Assembly (NCBI GenBank): GCA_963693315.1
Contig: OY856186.1
Location: 459,543,360-459,607,359, forward strand
DNA from: Diogma glabrata
Lineage: Eukaryota > Arthropoda > Insecta > Diptera > Cylindrotomidae
DNA length: 64,000 nucleotides
Reading direction: 5' to 3'
Below the pieces are notes generated by a model. It did not search any database, was not told where the DNA came from, and was given only the letters and a program-made list of their open reading frames with translations. Both the position numbers and the translations under genes were made by a program. Positions 11,736 through 23,143 of the stretch are shown piece after piece; the stretch's first letter is position 1, and every line of letters begins with the position of its first letter.

Positions 11736-14106
11736 GGGATTTTTTGCATTAAATTTCTAGACAATACTTTTGTGTGAATTCATAGAATGGGGAACATTTC
11801 TATTCTAATTAACATCCTAAGTCACGATTGTATAGTCATTATTGATTGTTTCCAATCAATGTGAAATCAATGGCTGACACTTGGTCAATTTGTAGTTCTA
11901 CATGTATTAACATTAGACTACATTAAGGGAATTTAAATTTCATTTTGGATTTTTGAGATCAATTAAACTCAAGTAAGTAAAGAAGTAATTGGAATATTTT
12001 CAATTCAAAGGTATGGTTTGAAGTTTCTCAGAAAAAAACTACAATTCACATTTTTACGTGTTTCGGATCGGATTCGAACCTACCCTCGTCAGTGCCCGGC
12101 TCGAATCTTTGGGCAGACACGCTATCGATTACGCCGTTGAGGCGATGACAATTTCAAAGTTGAAACTTCTTCATCACTTATTTATTTTACTTAAGTTGAA
12201 TTTTTCCACTGTCATTAGACTCCATATTATGGAAATGCTTTTACATTATATGGGATTTTTTGCATTAAATTTCTAGACAATACTTTTGTGTGAATTCATA
12301 GAATGGGGAACATTTCTATTCTAATTAACATCCTAAGTCACGATTGTATAGTCATTATTGATTGTTTCCAATCAATGTGAAATCAATGGCTGACACTTGG
12401 TCAATTTGTAGTTCTACATGTATTAACATTAGACTACATTAAGGGAATTTAAATTTCATTTTGGATTTTTGAGATCAATTAAACTCAAGTAAGTAAAGAA
12501 GTAATTGGAATATTTTCAATTCAAAGGTATGGTTTGAAGTTTCTCAGAAAAAAACTACAATTCACATTTTTACGTGTTTCGGATCGGATTCGAACCTACC
12601 CTCGTCAGTGCCCGGCTCGAATCTTTGGGCAGACACGCTATCGATTACGCCGTTGAGGCGATGACAATTTCAAAGTTGAAACTTCTTCATCACTTATTTA
12701 TTTTACTTAAGTTGAATTTTTCCACTGTCATTAGACTCCATATTATGGAAATGCTTTTACATTATATGGGATTTTTTGCATTAAATTTCTAGACAATACT
12801 TTTGTGTGAATTCATAGAATGGGGAACATTTCTATTCTAATTAACATCCTAAGTCACGATTGTATAGTCATTATTGATTGTTTCCAATCAATGTGAAATC
12901 AATGGCTGACACTTGGTCAATTTGTAGTTCTACATGTATTAACATTAGACTACATTAAGGGAATTTAAATTTCATTTTGGATTTTTGAGATCAATTAAAC
13001 TCAAGTAAGTAAAGAAGTAATTGGAATATTTTCAATTCAAAGGTATGGTTTGAAGTTTCTCAGAAAAAAACTACAATTCACATTTTTACGTGTTTCGGAT
13101 CGGATTCGAACCTACCCTCGTCAGTGCCCGGCTCGAATCTTTGGGCAGACACGCTATCGATTACGCCGTTGAGGCGATGACAATTTCAAAGTTGAAACTT
13201 CTTCATCACTTATTTATTTTACTTAAGTTGAATTTTTCCACTGTCATTAGACTCCATATTATGGAAATGCTTTTACATTATATGGGATTTTTTGCATTAA
13301 ATTTCTAGACAATACTTTTGTGTGAATTCATAGAATGGGGAACATTTCTATTCTAATTAACATCCTAAGTCACGATTGTATAGTCATTATTGATTGTTTC
13401 CAATCAATGTGAAATCAATGGCTGACACTTGGTCAATTTGTAGTTCTACATGTATTAACATTAGACTACATTAAGGGAATTTAAATTTCATTTTGGATTT
13501 TTGAGATCAATTAAACTCAAGTAAGTAAAGAAGTAATTGGAATATTTTCAATTCAAAGGTATGGTTTGAAGTTTCTCAGAAAAAAACTACAATTCACATT
13601 TTTACGTGTTTCGGATCGGATTCGAACCTACCCTCGTCAGTGCCCGGCTCGAATCTTTGGGCAGACACGCTATCGATTACGCCGTTGAGGCGATGACAAT
13701 TTCAAAGTTGAAACTTCTTCATCACTTATTTATTTTACTTAAGTTGAATTTTTCCACTGTCATTAGACTCCATATTATGGAAATGCTTTTACATTATATG
13801 GGATTTTTTGCATTAAATTTCTAGACAATACTTTTGTGTGAATTCATAGAATGGGGAACATTTCTATTCTAATTAACATCCTAAGTCACGATTGTATAGT
13901 CATTATTGATTGTTTCCAATCAATGTGAAATCAATGGCTGACACTTGGTCAATTTGTAGTTCTACATGTATTAACATTAGACTACATTAAGGGAATTTAA
14001 ATTTCATTTTGGATTTTTGAGATCAATTAAACTCAAGTAAGTAAAGAAGTAATTGGAATATTTTCAATTCAAAGGTATGGTTTGAAGTTTCTCAGAAAAA
14101 AACTAC
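11736..14106 (+). repeat. 516-bp tandem array, forward arm (4.6 units)
   Basis: Head-to-tail copies with an exact 516-bp period; the same landmark recurs at 12058, 12574, 13090 and 13606. By eye the units look identical, which implies very recent amplification or gene-conversion-like copying. Each unit has a perfect short hairpin (ATTGATTGTTTCCAATCAAT) and, on the minus strand, a tRNA-like block. That block has an A-box-like GGCGTAATCGATAGCG and a perfect B box GGTTCGAATCC. The repeated 72-residue frame starts with a GTG codon over this block and is not a gene. The arm begins and ends in different parts of the unit. Confidence 0.93.
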
Positions 14107-14115
14107 CAAAACTAC

Positions 14116-16630
14116 CAGCCATTGATTTCACATTGATTGGAAACAATCAATAATGACTATACAATCGTGACTTAGGATGTTAATTAGAATAGAAATGTTC
14201 CCCATTCTATGAATTCACACAAAAGTATTGTCTAGAAATTTAATGCAAAAAATCCCATATAATGTAAAAGCATTTCCATAATATGGAGTCTAATGACAGT
14301 GGAAAAATTCAACTTAAGTAAAATAAATAAGTGATGAAGAAGTTTCAACTTTGAAATTGTCATCGCCTCAACGGCGTAATCGATAGCGTGTCTGCCCAAA
14401 GATTCGAGCCGGGCACTGACGAGGGTAGGTTCGAATCCGATCCGAAACACGTAAAAATGTGAATTGTAGTTTTTTTCTGAGAAACTTCAAACCATACCTT
14501 TGAATTGAAAATATTCCAATTACTTCTTTACTTACTTGAGTTTAATTGATCTCAAAAATCCAAAATGAAATTTAAATTCCCTTAATGTAGTCTAATGTTA
14601 ATACATGTAGAACTACAAATTGACCAAGTGTCAGCCATTGATTTCACATTGATTGGAAACAATCAATAATGACTATACAATCGTGACTTAGGATGTTAAT
14701 TAGAATAGAAATGTTCCCCATTCTATGAATTCACACAAAAGTATTGTCTAGAAATTTAATGCAAAAAATCCCATATAATGTAAAAGCATTTCCATAATAT
14801 GGAGTCTAATGACAGTGGAAAAATTCAACTTAAGTAAAATAAATAAGTGATGAAGAAGTTTCAACTTTGAAATTGTCATCGCCTCAACGGCGTAATCGAT
14901 AGCGTGTCTGCCCAAAGATTCGAGCCGGGCACTGACGAGGGTAGGTTCGAATCCGATCCGAAACACGTAAAAATGTGAATTGTAGTTTTTTTCTGAGAAA
15001 CTTCAAACCATACCTTTGAATTGAAAATATTCCAATTACTTCTTTACTTACTTGAGTTTAATTGATCTCAAAAATCCAAAATGAAATTTAAATTCCCTTA
15101 ATGTAGTCTAATGTTAATACATGTAGAACTACAAATTGACCAAGTGTCAGCCATTGATTTCACATTGATTGGAAACAATCAATAATGACTATACAATCGT
15201 GACTTAGGATGTTAATTAGAATAGAAATGTTCCCCATTCTATGAATTCACACAAAAGTATTGTCTAGAAATTTAATGCAAAAAATCCCATATAATGTAAA
15301 AGCATTTCCATAATATGGAGTCTAATGACAGTGGAAAAATTCAACTTAAGTAAAATAAATAAGTGATGAAGAAGTTTCAACTTTGAAATTGTCATCGCCT
15401 CAACGGCGTAATCGATAGCGTGTCTGCCCAAAGATTCGAGCCGGGCACTGACGAGGGTAGGTTCGAATCCGATCCGAAACACGTAAAAATGTGAATTGTA
15501 GTTTTTTTCTGAGAAACTTCAAACCATACCTTTGAATTGAAAATATTCCAATTACTTCTTTACTTACTTGAGTTTAATTGATCTCAAAAATCCAAAATGA
15601 AATTTAAATTCCCTTAATGTAGTCTAATGTTAATACATGTAGAACTACAAATTGACCAAGTGTCAGCCATTGATTTCACATTGATTGGAAACAATCAATA
15701 ATGACTATACAATCGTGACTTAGGATGTTAATTAGAATAGAAATGTTCCCCATTCTATGAATTCACACAAAAGTATTGTCTAGAAATTTAATGCAAAAAA
15801 TCCCATATAATGTAAAAGCATTTCCATAATATGGAGTCTAATGACAGTGGAAAAATTCAACTTAAGTAAAATAAATAAGTGATGAAGAAGTTTCAACTTT
15901 GAAATTGTCATCGCCTCAACGGCGTAATCGATAGCGTGTCTGCCCAAAGATTCGAGCCGGGCACTGACGAGGGTAGGTTCGAATCCGATCCGAAACACGT
16001 AAAAATGTGAATTGTAGTTTTTTTCTGAGAAACTTCAAACCATACCTTTGAATTGAAAATATTCCAATTACTTCTTTACTTACTTGAGTTTAATTGATCT
16101 CAAAAATCCAAAATGAAATTTAAATTCCCTTAATGTAGTCTAATGTTAATACATGTAGAACTACAAATTGACCAAGTGTCAGCCATTGATTTCACATTGA
16201 TTGGAAACAATCAATAATGACTATACAATCGTGACTTAGGATGTTAATTAGAATAGAAATGTTCCCCATTCTATGAATTCACACAAAAGTATTGTCTAGA
16301 AATTTAATGCAAAAAATCCCATATAATGTAAAAGCATTTCCATAATATGGAGTCTAATGACAGTGGAAAAATTCAACTTAAGTAAAATAAATAAGTGATG
16401 AAGAAGTTTCAACTTTGAAATTGTCATCGCCTCAACGGCGTAATCGATAGCGTGTCTGCCCAAAGATTCGAGCCGGGCACTGACGAGGGTAGGTTCGAAT
16501 CCGATCCGAAACACGTAAAAATGTGAATTGTAGTTTTTTTCTGAGAAACTTCAAACCATACCTTTGAATTGAAAATATTCCAATTACTTCTTTACTTACT
16601 TGAGTTTAATTGATCTCAAAAATCCAAAAT
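14116..16630 (-). repeat. 516-bp tandem array, inverted arm (4.9 units)
   Basis: The same 516-bp unit in reverse orientation, with landmarks ending at 14450, 14966, 15482, 15998 and 16514. The tRNA-like block is here on the plus strand, for example about 14360-14452. The two arms meet through nine filler bases (CAAAACTAC, 14107-14115) that echo the preceding AAAAACTAC. The dyad centre lies at about 14028, so a folded single strand would have over 2 kb of paired stem and an unpaired loop of about 175 nt (13941-14115). The arm ends where the second 13-bp direct repeat begins. Confidence 0.93.
14360..14452 (+). ncRNA. tRNA-like SINE-head block (representative of nine)
   Basis: This block reads GCCTCAACGGCGTAATCGATA, then TAGCGTGTCTGCCCAAAGATT, then GGTAGGTTCGAATCC. 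The D-arm/A-box part and the B box match the internal Pol III promoter of eukaryotic tRNAs. The acceptor and T stems pair imperfectly, so it is a tRNA-derived sequence and not a functional tRNA. Equivalent blocks lie on the plus strand once per unit in the inverted arm and on the minus strand once per unit in the forward arm, for example 12056-12150. Confidence 0.65.
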
Positions 16631-16641
16631 TCTTATAAAAT
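16629..16641 (+). repeat. Right 13-bp direct repeat flanking the inverted array
   Basis: ATTCTTATAAAAT, identical to 11723-11735, directly follows the last inverted unit. Confidence 0.7.
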
Positions 16642-17180
16642 AATTTTTGTTCAAAACGAAAATAGAAAATTTCAATTTTCATTGAAAATATAAATCCATT
16701 GATTTTGAGATGCTATAAGAGATTGAAAAAGTCGATATAATAATAAGTTTATGTCTATAAATATTTTTTGACGTGGGCTAAGAAGTTTATTTGCAGATTT
16801 TAATGGGCTGAAGTAGGGTTGTTTGCCTTTTATTATTGAATTGATTTGTTTAAAGTTGAGAAAGGTTTATAAAAAAGTAACTAAATTGATATTAAGCTGA
16901 TTTAATGTTTTCTTACAAGAGTTGAAGATTTTGTTAAGAGTACCACTTTTGTTACAGGAATGGCATAAAGTTCAACCTAAATATCGGTCAAAATTTTAAG
17001 ATCATTCAATATCAGACAAAAATTTGAAAACTTGTATTGGAATGTTTTATTCAATATATTGACCATTTAATATCAACATACTGGGTTTGAAAACCCAGTT
17101 TTTTTTTTTTAATGAAAATTGTTTACCTTTTTCATACTAACGGTTTTGGCATCTAACAGATTTACTAAGAGCAATATGCA
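16642..17180. other. AT-rich stretch, nothing recognised
   Basis: No gene or repeat family was recognised before the SINE. Confidence 0.4.
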
Positions 17181-17432
17181 AGTGTGCTGAGTGGCCTAGT
17201 GGTAAGCAAGCTAGATATGAAATCGGTAAGCCCGAGATCAATTCCCGTTCAGGCTAAAATGTTTTTAAAGCGGAGCTTAAAATATCGCTTAAAAATGCAC
17301 TCTTTGTGTAAAACTCGACCAAAACATGAATTGTCGCACTTTTAGGGGCACTAATAGGCACTAATGGGAGCACTTTTGTCCATAATGCCCTTCGTTCCTG
17401 TGGGGAACAACCAATAAAAATATACCAAAAAT
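17181..17432 (+). mobile_element. tRNA-derived SINE
   Basis: A short retroelement with a tRNA-like head. The A box TGGCCTAGTGG is at 17192-17202 and the B-box-like GAGATCAATTCCC at 17234-17246, the usual spacing for an internal Pol III promoter. A tRNA-unrelated body follows (GGGGCACTAATAGGCACTAA, GTGGGGAACAACCAATAAAA), then an A-rich end at about 17413-17432. A degenerate element with the same layout and a similar ACCAATATAAAAA end lies near 46945-47130. Confidence 0.75.
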
Positions 17433-17699
17433 CTTCAGTCTATTCAGTTCAGTGGACCTGCTATGCAATTCAAATTCTAATAAAGTTAAAGTCTTTATTA
17501 GAATTCAAACCTTTATAATAGTTCTTCCTATTGTTTTGTATGTTGTAATAATTGTATTTTTATCTTTGCCACATAAAAAACTTGTACTTTACATTATTTC
17601 TGTTTTTCAGTCTAGAGTTCACCTGTTGTGTGTGCATTAGCATTGAATTAGTAGTGGTTAGAATGTAAGAAGTGGACTTTTCACTAGAAAGTTCCAGTT

Positions 17700-18490
17700 T
17701 ACTGGTTTATTATTCAGAATATTGGGGTGAGTTGTTCCATGTCGTTTCCTGTTGCAAGTATCGTGCAGTCGTTCGCATATGACGTGATGATTATTCCTTC
17801 TGGTGGAGTAGATAGACTGCTGATGTAGAGATTGAATAATAAGTGTAAGGGAATTCCACCTGTGGAATTCCTTATCTTAATAATTTCATCTTAGATTTGT
17901 AGTTACGAAAGTCAGCGTATATTTTGCGACCTCTGAGATAGTTAAACAGTCAGCGTTTTATTATACTTGGCAGATTAGTGTTAAAGATATCAGTTAGTAG
18001 TGCAGCGTGCGACTTTATGTGGATAGCTTTTGATGAGTCAAGTGTACCTAATATTGTTCTAGCTCAGGGTCGTTTTTGGTTCAGACCATCACTGATGTGG
18101 TTTATGATATTGTGGAGAGCGATGTGCTGTTCTGAAACCATGCTAGTATGAGGCTAAATTGCAAGATTTTGTCAGCCAAGGAAGCAGAAGTGTTCAATAG
18201 GTTTTTGGTGTGTATAATTTTCCCTTTTCTTCAGGCTTGCCAGGTTTTAAGATGGGGCTGATTCTAGTTATTTTGTAGATGTTTGGTGTGTGGAGTGGGG
18301 AGTATTTAGAGATTTGTTGAGTGTATAGTAGTGGGATAGTTCAATCACTTGGTTCCAATGTGTTTAAGCATGATGGCTGAGATGCCATTGAATCCACTAA
18401 ATTTTGATGACTTAAGCCTTTTTTGTTGTGTTTTCAACATCCTCTTTGGAAAATATGATATCCTGTAAGTTATCAGCATTATGTTGGCGG
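17700..18490 (-). pseudogene. Jockey-clade RT relic, reverse transcriptase part
   Basis: Minus-strand translation reads through Jockey RT blocks: an SSKFSGFNGISAIMLKHIG start near 18410, then NRKRPELEQ-like, LTHQKLST, IKRWLFNYLRGRK-like and FRNYKSKI segments, ending with TSYANDCTILATGNDMEQL. The catalytic YADD box is YAND here (plus positions 17768-17779), a damaging change. Several stops and frameshifts are present. It continues the minus-strand relic whose linker region lies at 19030-19380; the two were separated by a second Jockey fragment. Confidence 0.8.
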
Positions 18491-18494
18491 AAAT

Positions 18495-19028
18495 GTGTTT
18501 AATGTGTGTAACATACTGCCAGTCTATGAACATAATGAACTGCTAACTGAACAATATCTATTGGCCTGTAACAAAGAGCAACATCCTTATAATGATACCT
18601 TATCAAAAATTGAACCACCACACTTCATACTAAAGCTGTTGAAGACGTTATAAGGTACTACGCCCCAAATCGAGTTCTAAATGGGAAGCCACCAGAAGCT
18701 GCTGCCGAAGAGGTCCTACTACCTCGTAGCACCATATCCATTCTTGCTCGACTAAGATCCGGTTGGTCACGCATACTAAACAACTACATGAGCAGAGTTC
18801 ATCCTGAAATTATTGACAAGCGTCCCGCAGAATTGATCCTGAAATTACTGTCAAATGAGGGCACGCCGCACGACGTAGACCACCTATTCAGATGTCATTC
18901 AATTCAAATTCAACCAATCTGACGAAGGAAGATTTATAGTACCGCCCAAGAGCAGTAACATAGTTCCTGAACCTGAACATGAAGCCGAAGGATTAGCACC
19001 AAACCCGTCGCTACAACAACAACAATAA
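18495..19028 (+). pseudogene. Jockey-clade LINE 3' end inserted in another Jockey
   Basis: The plus strand encodes the C-terminal part of a Jockey ORF2: LPVYEHNELLTEQYLLACN, then EEVLLPRSTISILARLRSGW, RILNNYMSRVHPEI and GTPHDVDHLFRCHS. It ends with the family's typical CGCTACAACAACAACAATAA tail. The frame is broken in several places. The last 100 bp match the fragment at 40862-40992. It interrupts a minus-strand Jockey whose parts flank it on both sides, so it inserted later. Confidence 0.82.
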
Positions 19029-19029
19029 C

Positions 19030-19380
19030 GTAGCTTTTTTTGTAAACTGTGTGTTAAATATTATTGCGCATTTTTTATGATTTTCATTATGAATATCATT
19101 TAAGAAAAGAGACAGGTTACTTCCAGGTTGTTGAGGATGAGTTGAGCCCTTAATAACCTTCCAAAGACTTTTACTTGTGCCAAGGCTTAATTTATTCACT
19201 ATAGTTCTCTCCATTTTTAATTCTTTTTTGTTCTATTACTAATTGCTTGTAGAGGTCCGGGATTCTAGAGTCAGCTGGATCGGTCTTGCGAATGTCATCT
19301 TTTTGGATGGCAAGCGCACACACTTTCGGCGGGGAAAGTTTTGTTTAACCCAGGAAGCGGGGTGCGCGGGGTTTTTACAC
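19030..19380 (-). pseudogene. Jockey-clade ORF2 linker relic
   Basis: Minus-strand frames give the linker between endonuclease and RT of Jockey elements: ALAIQKDDIRKTDPADSRIP, then NKLSLGTSKSLWKVIKGSTH and LNDIHNENHKKCAIIFNTQF. Upstream, RAPRFLG and PPKVCALA fit the same region. It lines up with the RT relic at 17700-18490 as one minus-strand element. Confidence 0.65.
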
Positions 19381-19924
19381 CAGTAAATCAAAAAATAAAA
19401 AAATTAAAATTCAACAAAAACTGATCCCTTCGCCATTAATTAGCATAAAACTTGATATCATAACACAGCTTTTACAGTGATGACAAAATGTGATTTCGGT
19501 CGACTGTTTTTGATTTATAATGGAGAAAAAAATTAAAGCAAACGACGTGAAAGATAAGAATCCTAGCATTTCAAGTGTTTATGTTGGTTAAAGGTAGGTA
19601 AAACTGGCATAAAACGCTTCTTGCAAAGAACAGCTATGGTGCCGGATTCAACAGGTACCTTACCGTTCACCTAGATTTACAAACTTTAGATTCGTTATTG
19701 CGAGCAAACCCTTTATCTATTAACCTCATTGGCTGAAAATACATAATTAAATCAAAGTTGCAAAAATAAAAGTAAACCGACTGTATATGATTTTCATTTT
19801 GTGTCACTTTTCTAATGAAAAACTTCAAAAAACAATTCTTATAAACATCAAAATTACACCAATTTTCCTATATGTTTGTTTTCATCGTTATTTATTTTAT
19901 TTATTCAAAAGTCATACAAATATT
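19381..19924. other. AT-rich stretch, nothing recognised
   Basis: No gene or repeat family was recognised. Confidence 0.4.
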
Positions 19925-20380
19925 TAAGTCTTACTAACGGTCTTGATTCCTTGCAGCACAGAAGAAATGTTGCTGATTTGACTATATTTTATAAATATAT
20001 TATGGATGAACGAGCTTCTGAAGAGATCAAATCGATTTTACCTAAATCAGCAAACCTTTCGCGTCACACCAGAGCAAACGTAGCAGCGCATCCCTTTACA
20101 GTTCAAATAATTAGGTGTAGAACTGTAGCCTTTCAACGTGACTTTTTCAACAGAGTCTCTCATCTTTGGAATGCCTTACCTTCCTGGGTTTTCCCCGATG
20201 AATTTAATCCTCAAGGCTTTAAAGTTAACGTTCATAAATTTCTCAGAGAATCTTAATCTGCATTCCATTCTTATCCCTAGTTGGCATGGTATCTTCGGAT
20301 ATTCAGAGACGTTAATTTATAATTTATTATAATTAACACTAAACATGCCTAACTTTGAATAAAAAAAAAAAAAAAAAAAA
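19925..20380 (+). pseudogene. 5'-truncated LINE 3' end with poly(A)
   Basis: The frame at 19925-20256 is the C-terminus of a Jockey/CR1-type RT polypeptide: NGLDSLQHRRNVADLTIFYK, then EIKSILPKSANLSRHTRANV, RVSHLWNALPSWVFPDEFNP and GFKVNVHKFLRES before the stop. A short 3' UTR with GGATATTCAGAGACGTTAAT follows, then a GAATAAAA signal running into an A-tract at about 20361-20381. The 3' UTR motif is shared with the minus-strand relic near 29320. Confidence 0.85.
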
Positions 20381-20381
20381 A

Positions 20382-22687
20382 TATTTAGGTGTGCATATGA
20401 CATATCTCTTCAGTCCCCAGTTTTATAGGTAATGTAAACGGAATGAAAAACACACAATTTTTATATAAACAACAAATAAAGAGTAAGGAGATCACAATGA
20501 AGCGAAAGAAATATCCAATATACAAACATTTTTACAAACTAACAAATTTATCTCTGTTATGTTATGTTCATTGATGAAAAAGAATAGTTGAGAAGGGTGG
20601 ATGTTACATTTTGCAATTTCCCCAATTTATTTTGAGACAGTTTGTCGGTTTAGCGGTTTCCGTTTCATTTTAATTCAAAAATAAATTAAAAGTGAGTTCA
20701 AAGGCAGGCTAGGCTGTATTCATTGCAATATCTTCCTATTACAAAAATTAAAAAAAACATGACATATCAATGACTGACAGGAAAAAGGATGAGAATAACG
20801 AAAACCAGGAAATTTTATTGCCAAATAAATTCATTGATTGTTAGTGGTTTTTGTTTGAGATTCAGAAAACTCTGAAAGTTTTTATAAAAACGATGTGAAT
20901 GATAGACAAAGCAATGAGTGAATTATTTAAGCAGAAGGAAAATATATATACTAAAAAGATTAAGATGACATTATTATAGAAATTGTATTAATTTATCCAA
21001 CCAAACAAATATAGTGTGAGTCAGTTTCCTTTTTAAGTTTATTACAAATATTATTTGAGTAAAAATTTAGTCATCTTTAAAGTCACCTTTAGTATACTAA
21101 AAGCTCCTTTTTTTTTAAATCGATTTAAAGTGGGCTTCAAGTACAAAACCTATAACCAAGAAGATTAGATGCAGGTGAAAGATTTATGAATTGTTTATAA
21201 ACCTTAGATGTCAATTATTATTTTCCCTAGCGGTTTTTAAATTGGAGGCCTCAGAATATAAGTGAACCAAGTCCACAAAAAGTTTTTTTGTGCTACAGAT
21301 GTTTAAAGTGAAAGCTTTATAACAAAATTACCTATTAACAATTTTTTAATTATAAATTAAATTTGTTTAACCATATGTGCTTTAGCATATGTTGAACAAA
21401 TGTCAAAATGCCTGAACATATGCCTGAACAAAATGCCTGAACTTATGCCTGAACAAAAAACAAAAAATGGACTTGATTCACTTGTTTTCTGAGCCCTCCA
21501 CTTCTTGAACTTTTATTGGCTCACAATTTAATTCATAGGAATGAAAATCCAATCCAAAGAAAACCTTTTGCAACTAATTAATTAGCACAAGAAAGTCCGT
21601 TTTCCGAAAATCAAATAAATTATTGATGTTTTAGAAAGGAAAATTATATACATATTAACTTCAAAAACATTCAAATAATTATTTGTCGAATTAATAAAAA
21701 AGCAACCCTCAGAAACTCTTTCGAGTTTGCTTCCCTTAATATCCTTTTATGTACTTTCTATAACATATTTGTTTAAGGAGTCTTCTATATTCTGCACGTT
21801 CGATCAATTACATTAATATATTATTTTTGTTTTTGTATTTAAAATGAAAATTAAAATCTTCCATTTGAATTCATTTTCAAACTATTAACTTTCGGGTGGT
21901 ACGTTATAGTTTACAATATTTGAAAGTAGAATGAGTTTGGATTGGATATTATCTATGTAATGTTTCTTGAATTTATGAATTTTATATTACGTGTTTGTGT
22001 TTTCTTACGAATAAAAGAATTATGGATGATATACACGCATTAATTTTATGGGTTTTCTTACAATAACGATGGCAAGTAGTTTTGATTTAACAAAAAACAT
22101 CAAATAGAAATAAAAGATTTTCATGGATTAAATAGTATAAGAAAATAATTTGTTTTATTTACTTCTTTTTGGAAATAGTTAAATGAAGAGGATGTTTTTT
22201 TTCGGGCTCAATTTAGGATCATTATGGAGTGTGGATTTTGATTCTTAATGTTTATGGATTAAAAGTTAGTTTCATGCGGGTTATTATTACAAAAATCATA
22301 TACATAAATAAAACAGAATTAAGGAAAAGAGGACATTTATTTGAAGATGTTTTATAGTTTAAATACATTTTGATTTGATATTTGGGATAACTGTTCCTTA
22401 TTGTTTTGCTTAATAACGATTACGCGTACTCTTTAAAACCTTTCTAAATATATATACATAAACATTGAGATTTAGACAAATTTCACCTTTCGGTTTACCG
22501 CTTCCAACGAAAATTTCTTTATTCAATTTAGAAATCATTTTTTCTGCCTTGGACAATTCTAACTGTCAAATATCGATAGGTTTATTATACTCTTTTAAGG
22601 CGAATTGATTAGTTTATACGAAAAGAAGGAACTTTCTGTGTAAGTACCAATGTCGCACAGTCAATCAATAAATTTAAACGTAATTTT
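20382..22687. other. AT-rich DNA, one short tandem repeat
   Basis: No coding exon or RNA gene was recognised. At 21405-21460 a short direct repeat of ATGCCTGAACA-type units occurs three to four times. Confidence 0.4.
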
Positions 22688-22768
22688 ATAACATATTTGT
22701 TTAGGACTTGTTTTATACGCACATTAATATAAATTTTAAAAATAAAAGATTTTATTTTATTTCTATGA

Positions 22769-22811
22769 TCACTCAATATATTTCGTCTTTTTAGGACATC
22801 CTCAGGAGTAA
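22769..22811 (-). ncRNA. Hammerhead-ribozyme-like motif, type A, minus strand
   Basis: On the minus strand the order is TTACTC (stem I 5' side), CTGAGGA (core CUGANGA), one extra T, GTC-loop-GAC (stem II), GAAA (core), a self-complementary AUAUAU (stem III), T at the cleavage position (AUU), and GAGTGA (stem I 3' side). GAGTGA pairs with TTACTC over six positions, one of them G-U. Stem III has no loop, so cleavage would need a dimer, as described for minimal hammerheads of Penelope-like elements. The extra U after the CUGANGA core departs from the canonical fold. Confidence 0.55.
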
Positions 22812-22830
22812 TGAATTAGCAGATGGCAGA

Positions 22831-22875
22831 ATACTCCTGAGGATGTTCTAAAAACACGAAATATATTGATTGATC
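22831..22875 (+). ncRNA. Hammerhead-like motif, type A, plus strand (decayed)
   Basis: The other arm of the same hairpin, read on the plus strand: CTGAGGA, T, GTT...CAC, GAAA, TATATT, GATTGA. Compared with the minus-strand copy, stem II and stem I each carry a mismatch. It is probably a decayed version of the same motif. Confidence 0.4.
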
Positions 22876-23077
22876 ATAGAAATAAAATTAAATCTTTTAT
22901 TTTTTTAATATATGTGTTATTATGGTTTTCCATATTATTCACTGTTTGTGTGCCTTTGTCACTTTTGAATTAAAATGCAATATTTAAAAATATACTTTTT
23001 ACTGTTTATTTTTAATTTATTTATTTTAATAATAAAACTTCCTTATAGTAACAATTTGATTTTTATTTTTTATTTTA

Positions 23078-23115
23078 AAGAATATCGATTTCGACTTACG
23101 TCATCCTCAGTTCTT
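23078..23115 (-). ncRNA. Hammerhead-like motif, type B, minus strand
   Basis: Minus-strand order: AAGAA (stem I), CTGAGGA, extra T, GAC-GTAA-GTC (stem II closed by a GNRA-type GUAA tetraloop), GAAA, self-complementary AUCGAU (stem III), A at the cleavage position (AUA), TTCTT (stem I). AAGAA and TTCTT pair perfectly. Every paired segment differs in sequence from type A while the CUGAGGA and GAAA cores are unchanged. Confidence 0.55.
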
Positions 23116-23143
23116 AAATTATTATTCTAGAATAATAATTTAC

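Noticed and set aside
14360..14452. Functional tRNA gene
   Set aside because: Promoter boxes are good but acceptor and T stems do not pair properly; better explained as a tRNA-derived repeat.
12058..16514. Nine identical 72-residue open frames
   Set aside because: They start with GTG, lie across the tRNA-like block of the 516-bp unit and recur only because the unit recurs. No protein family fits.
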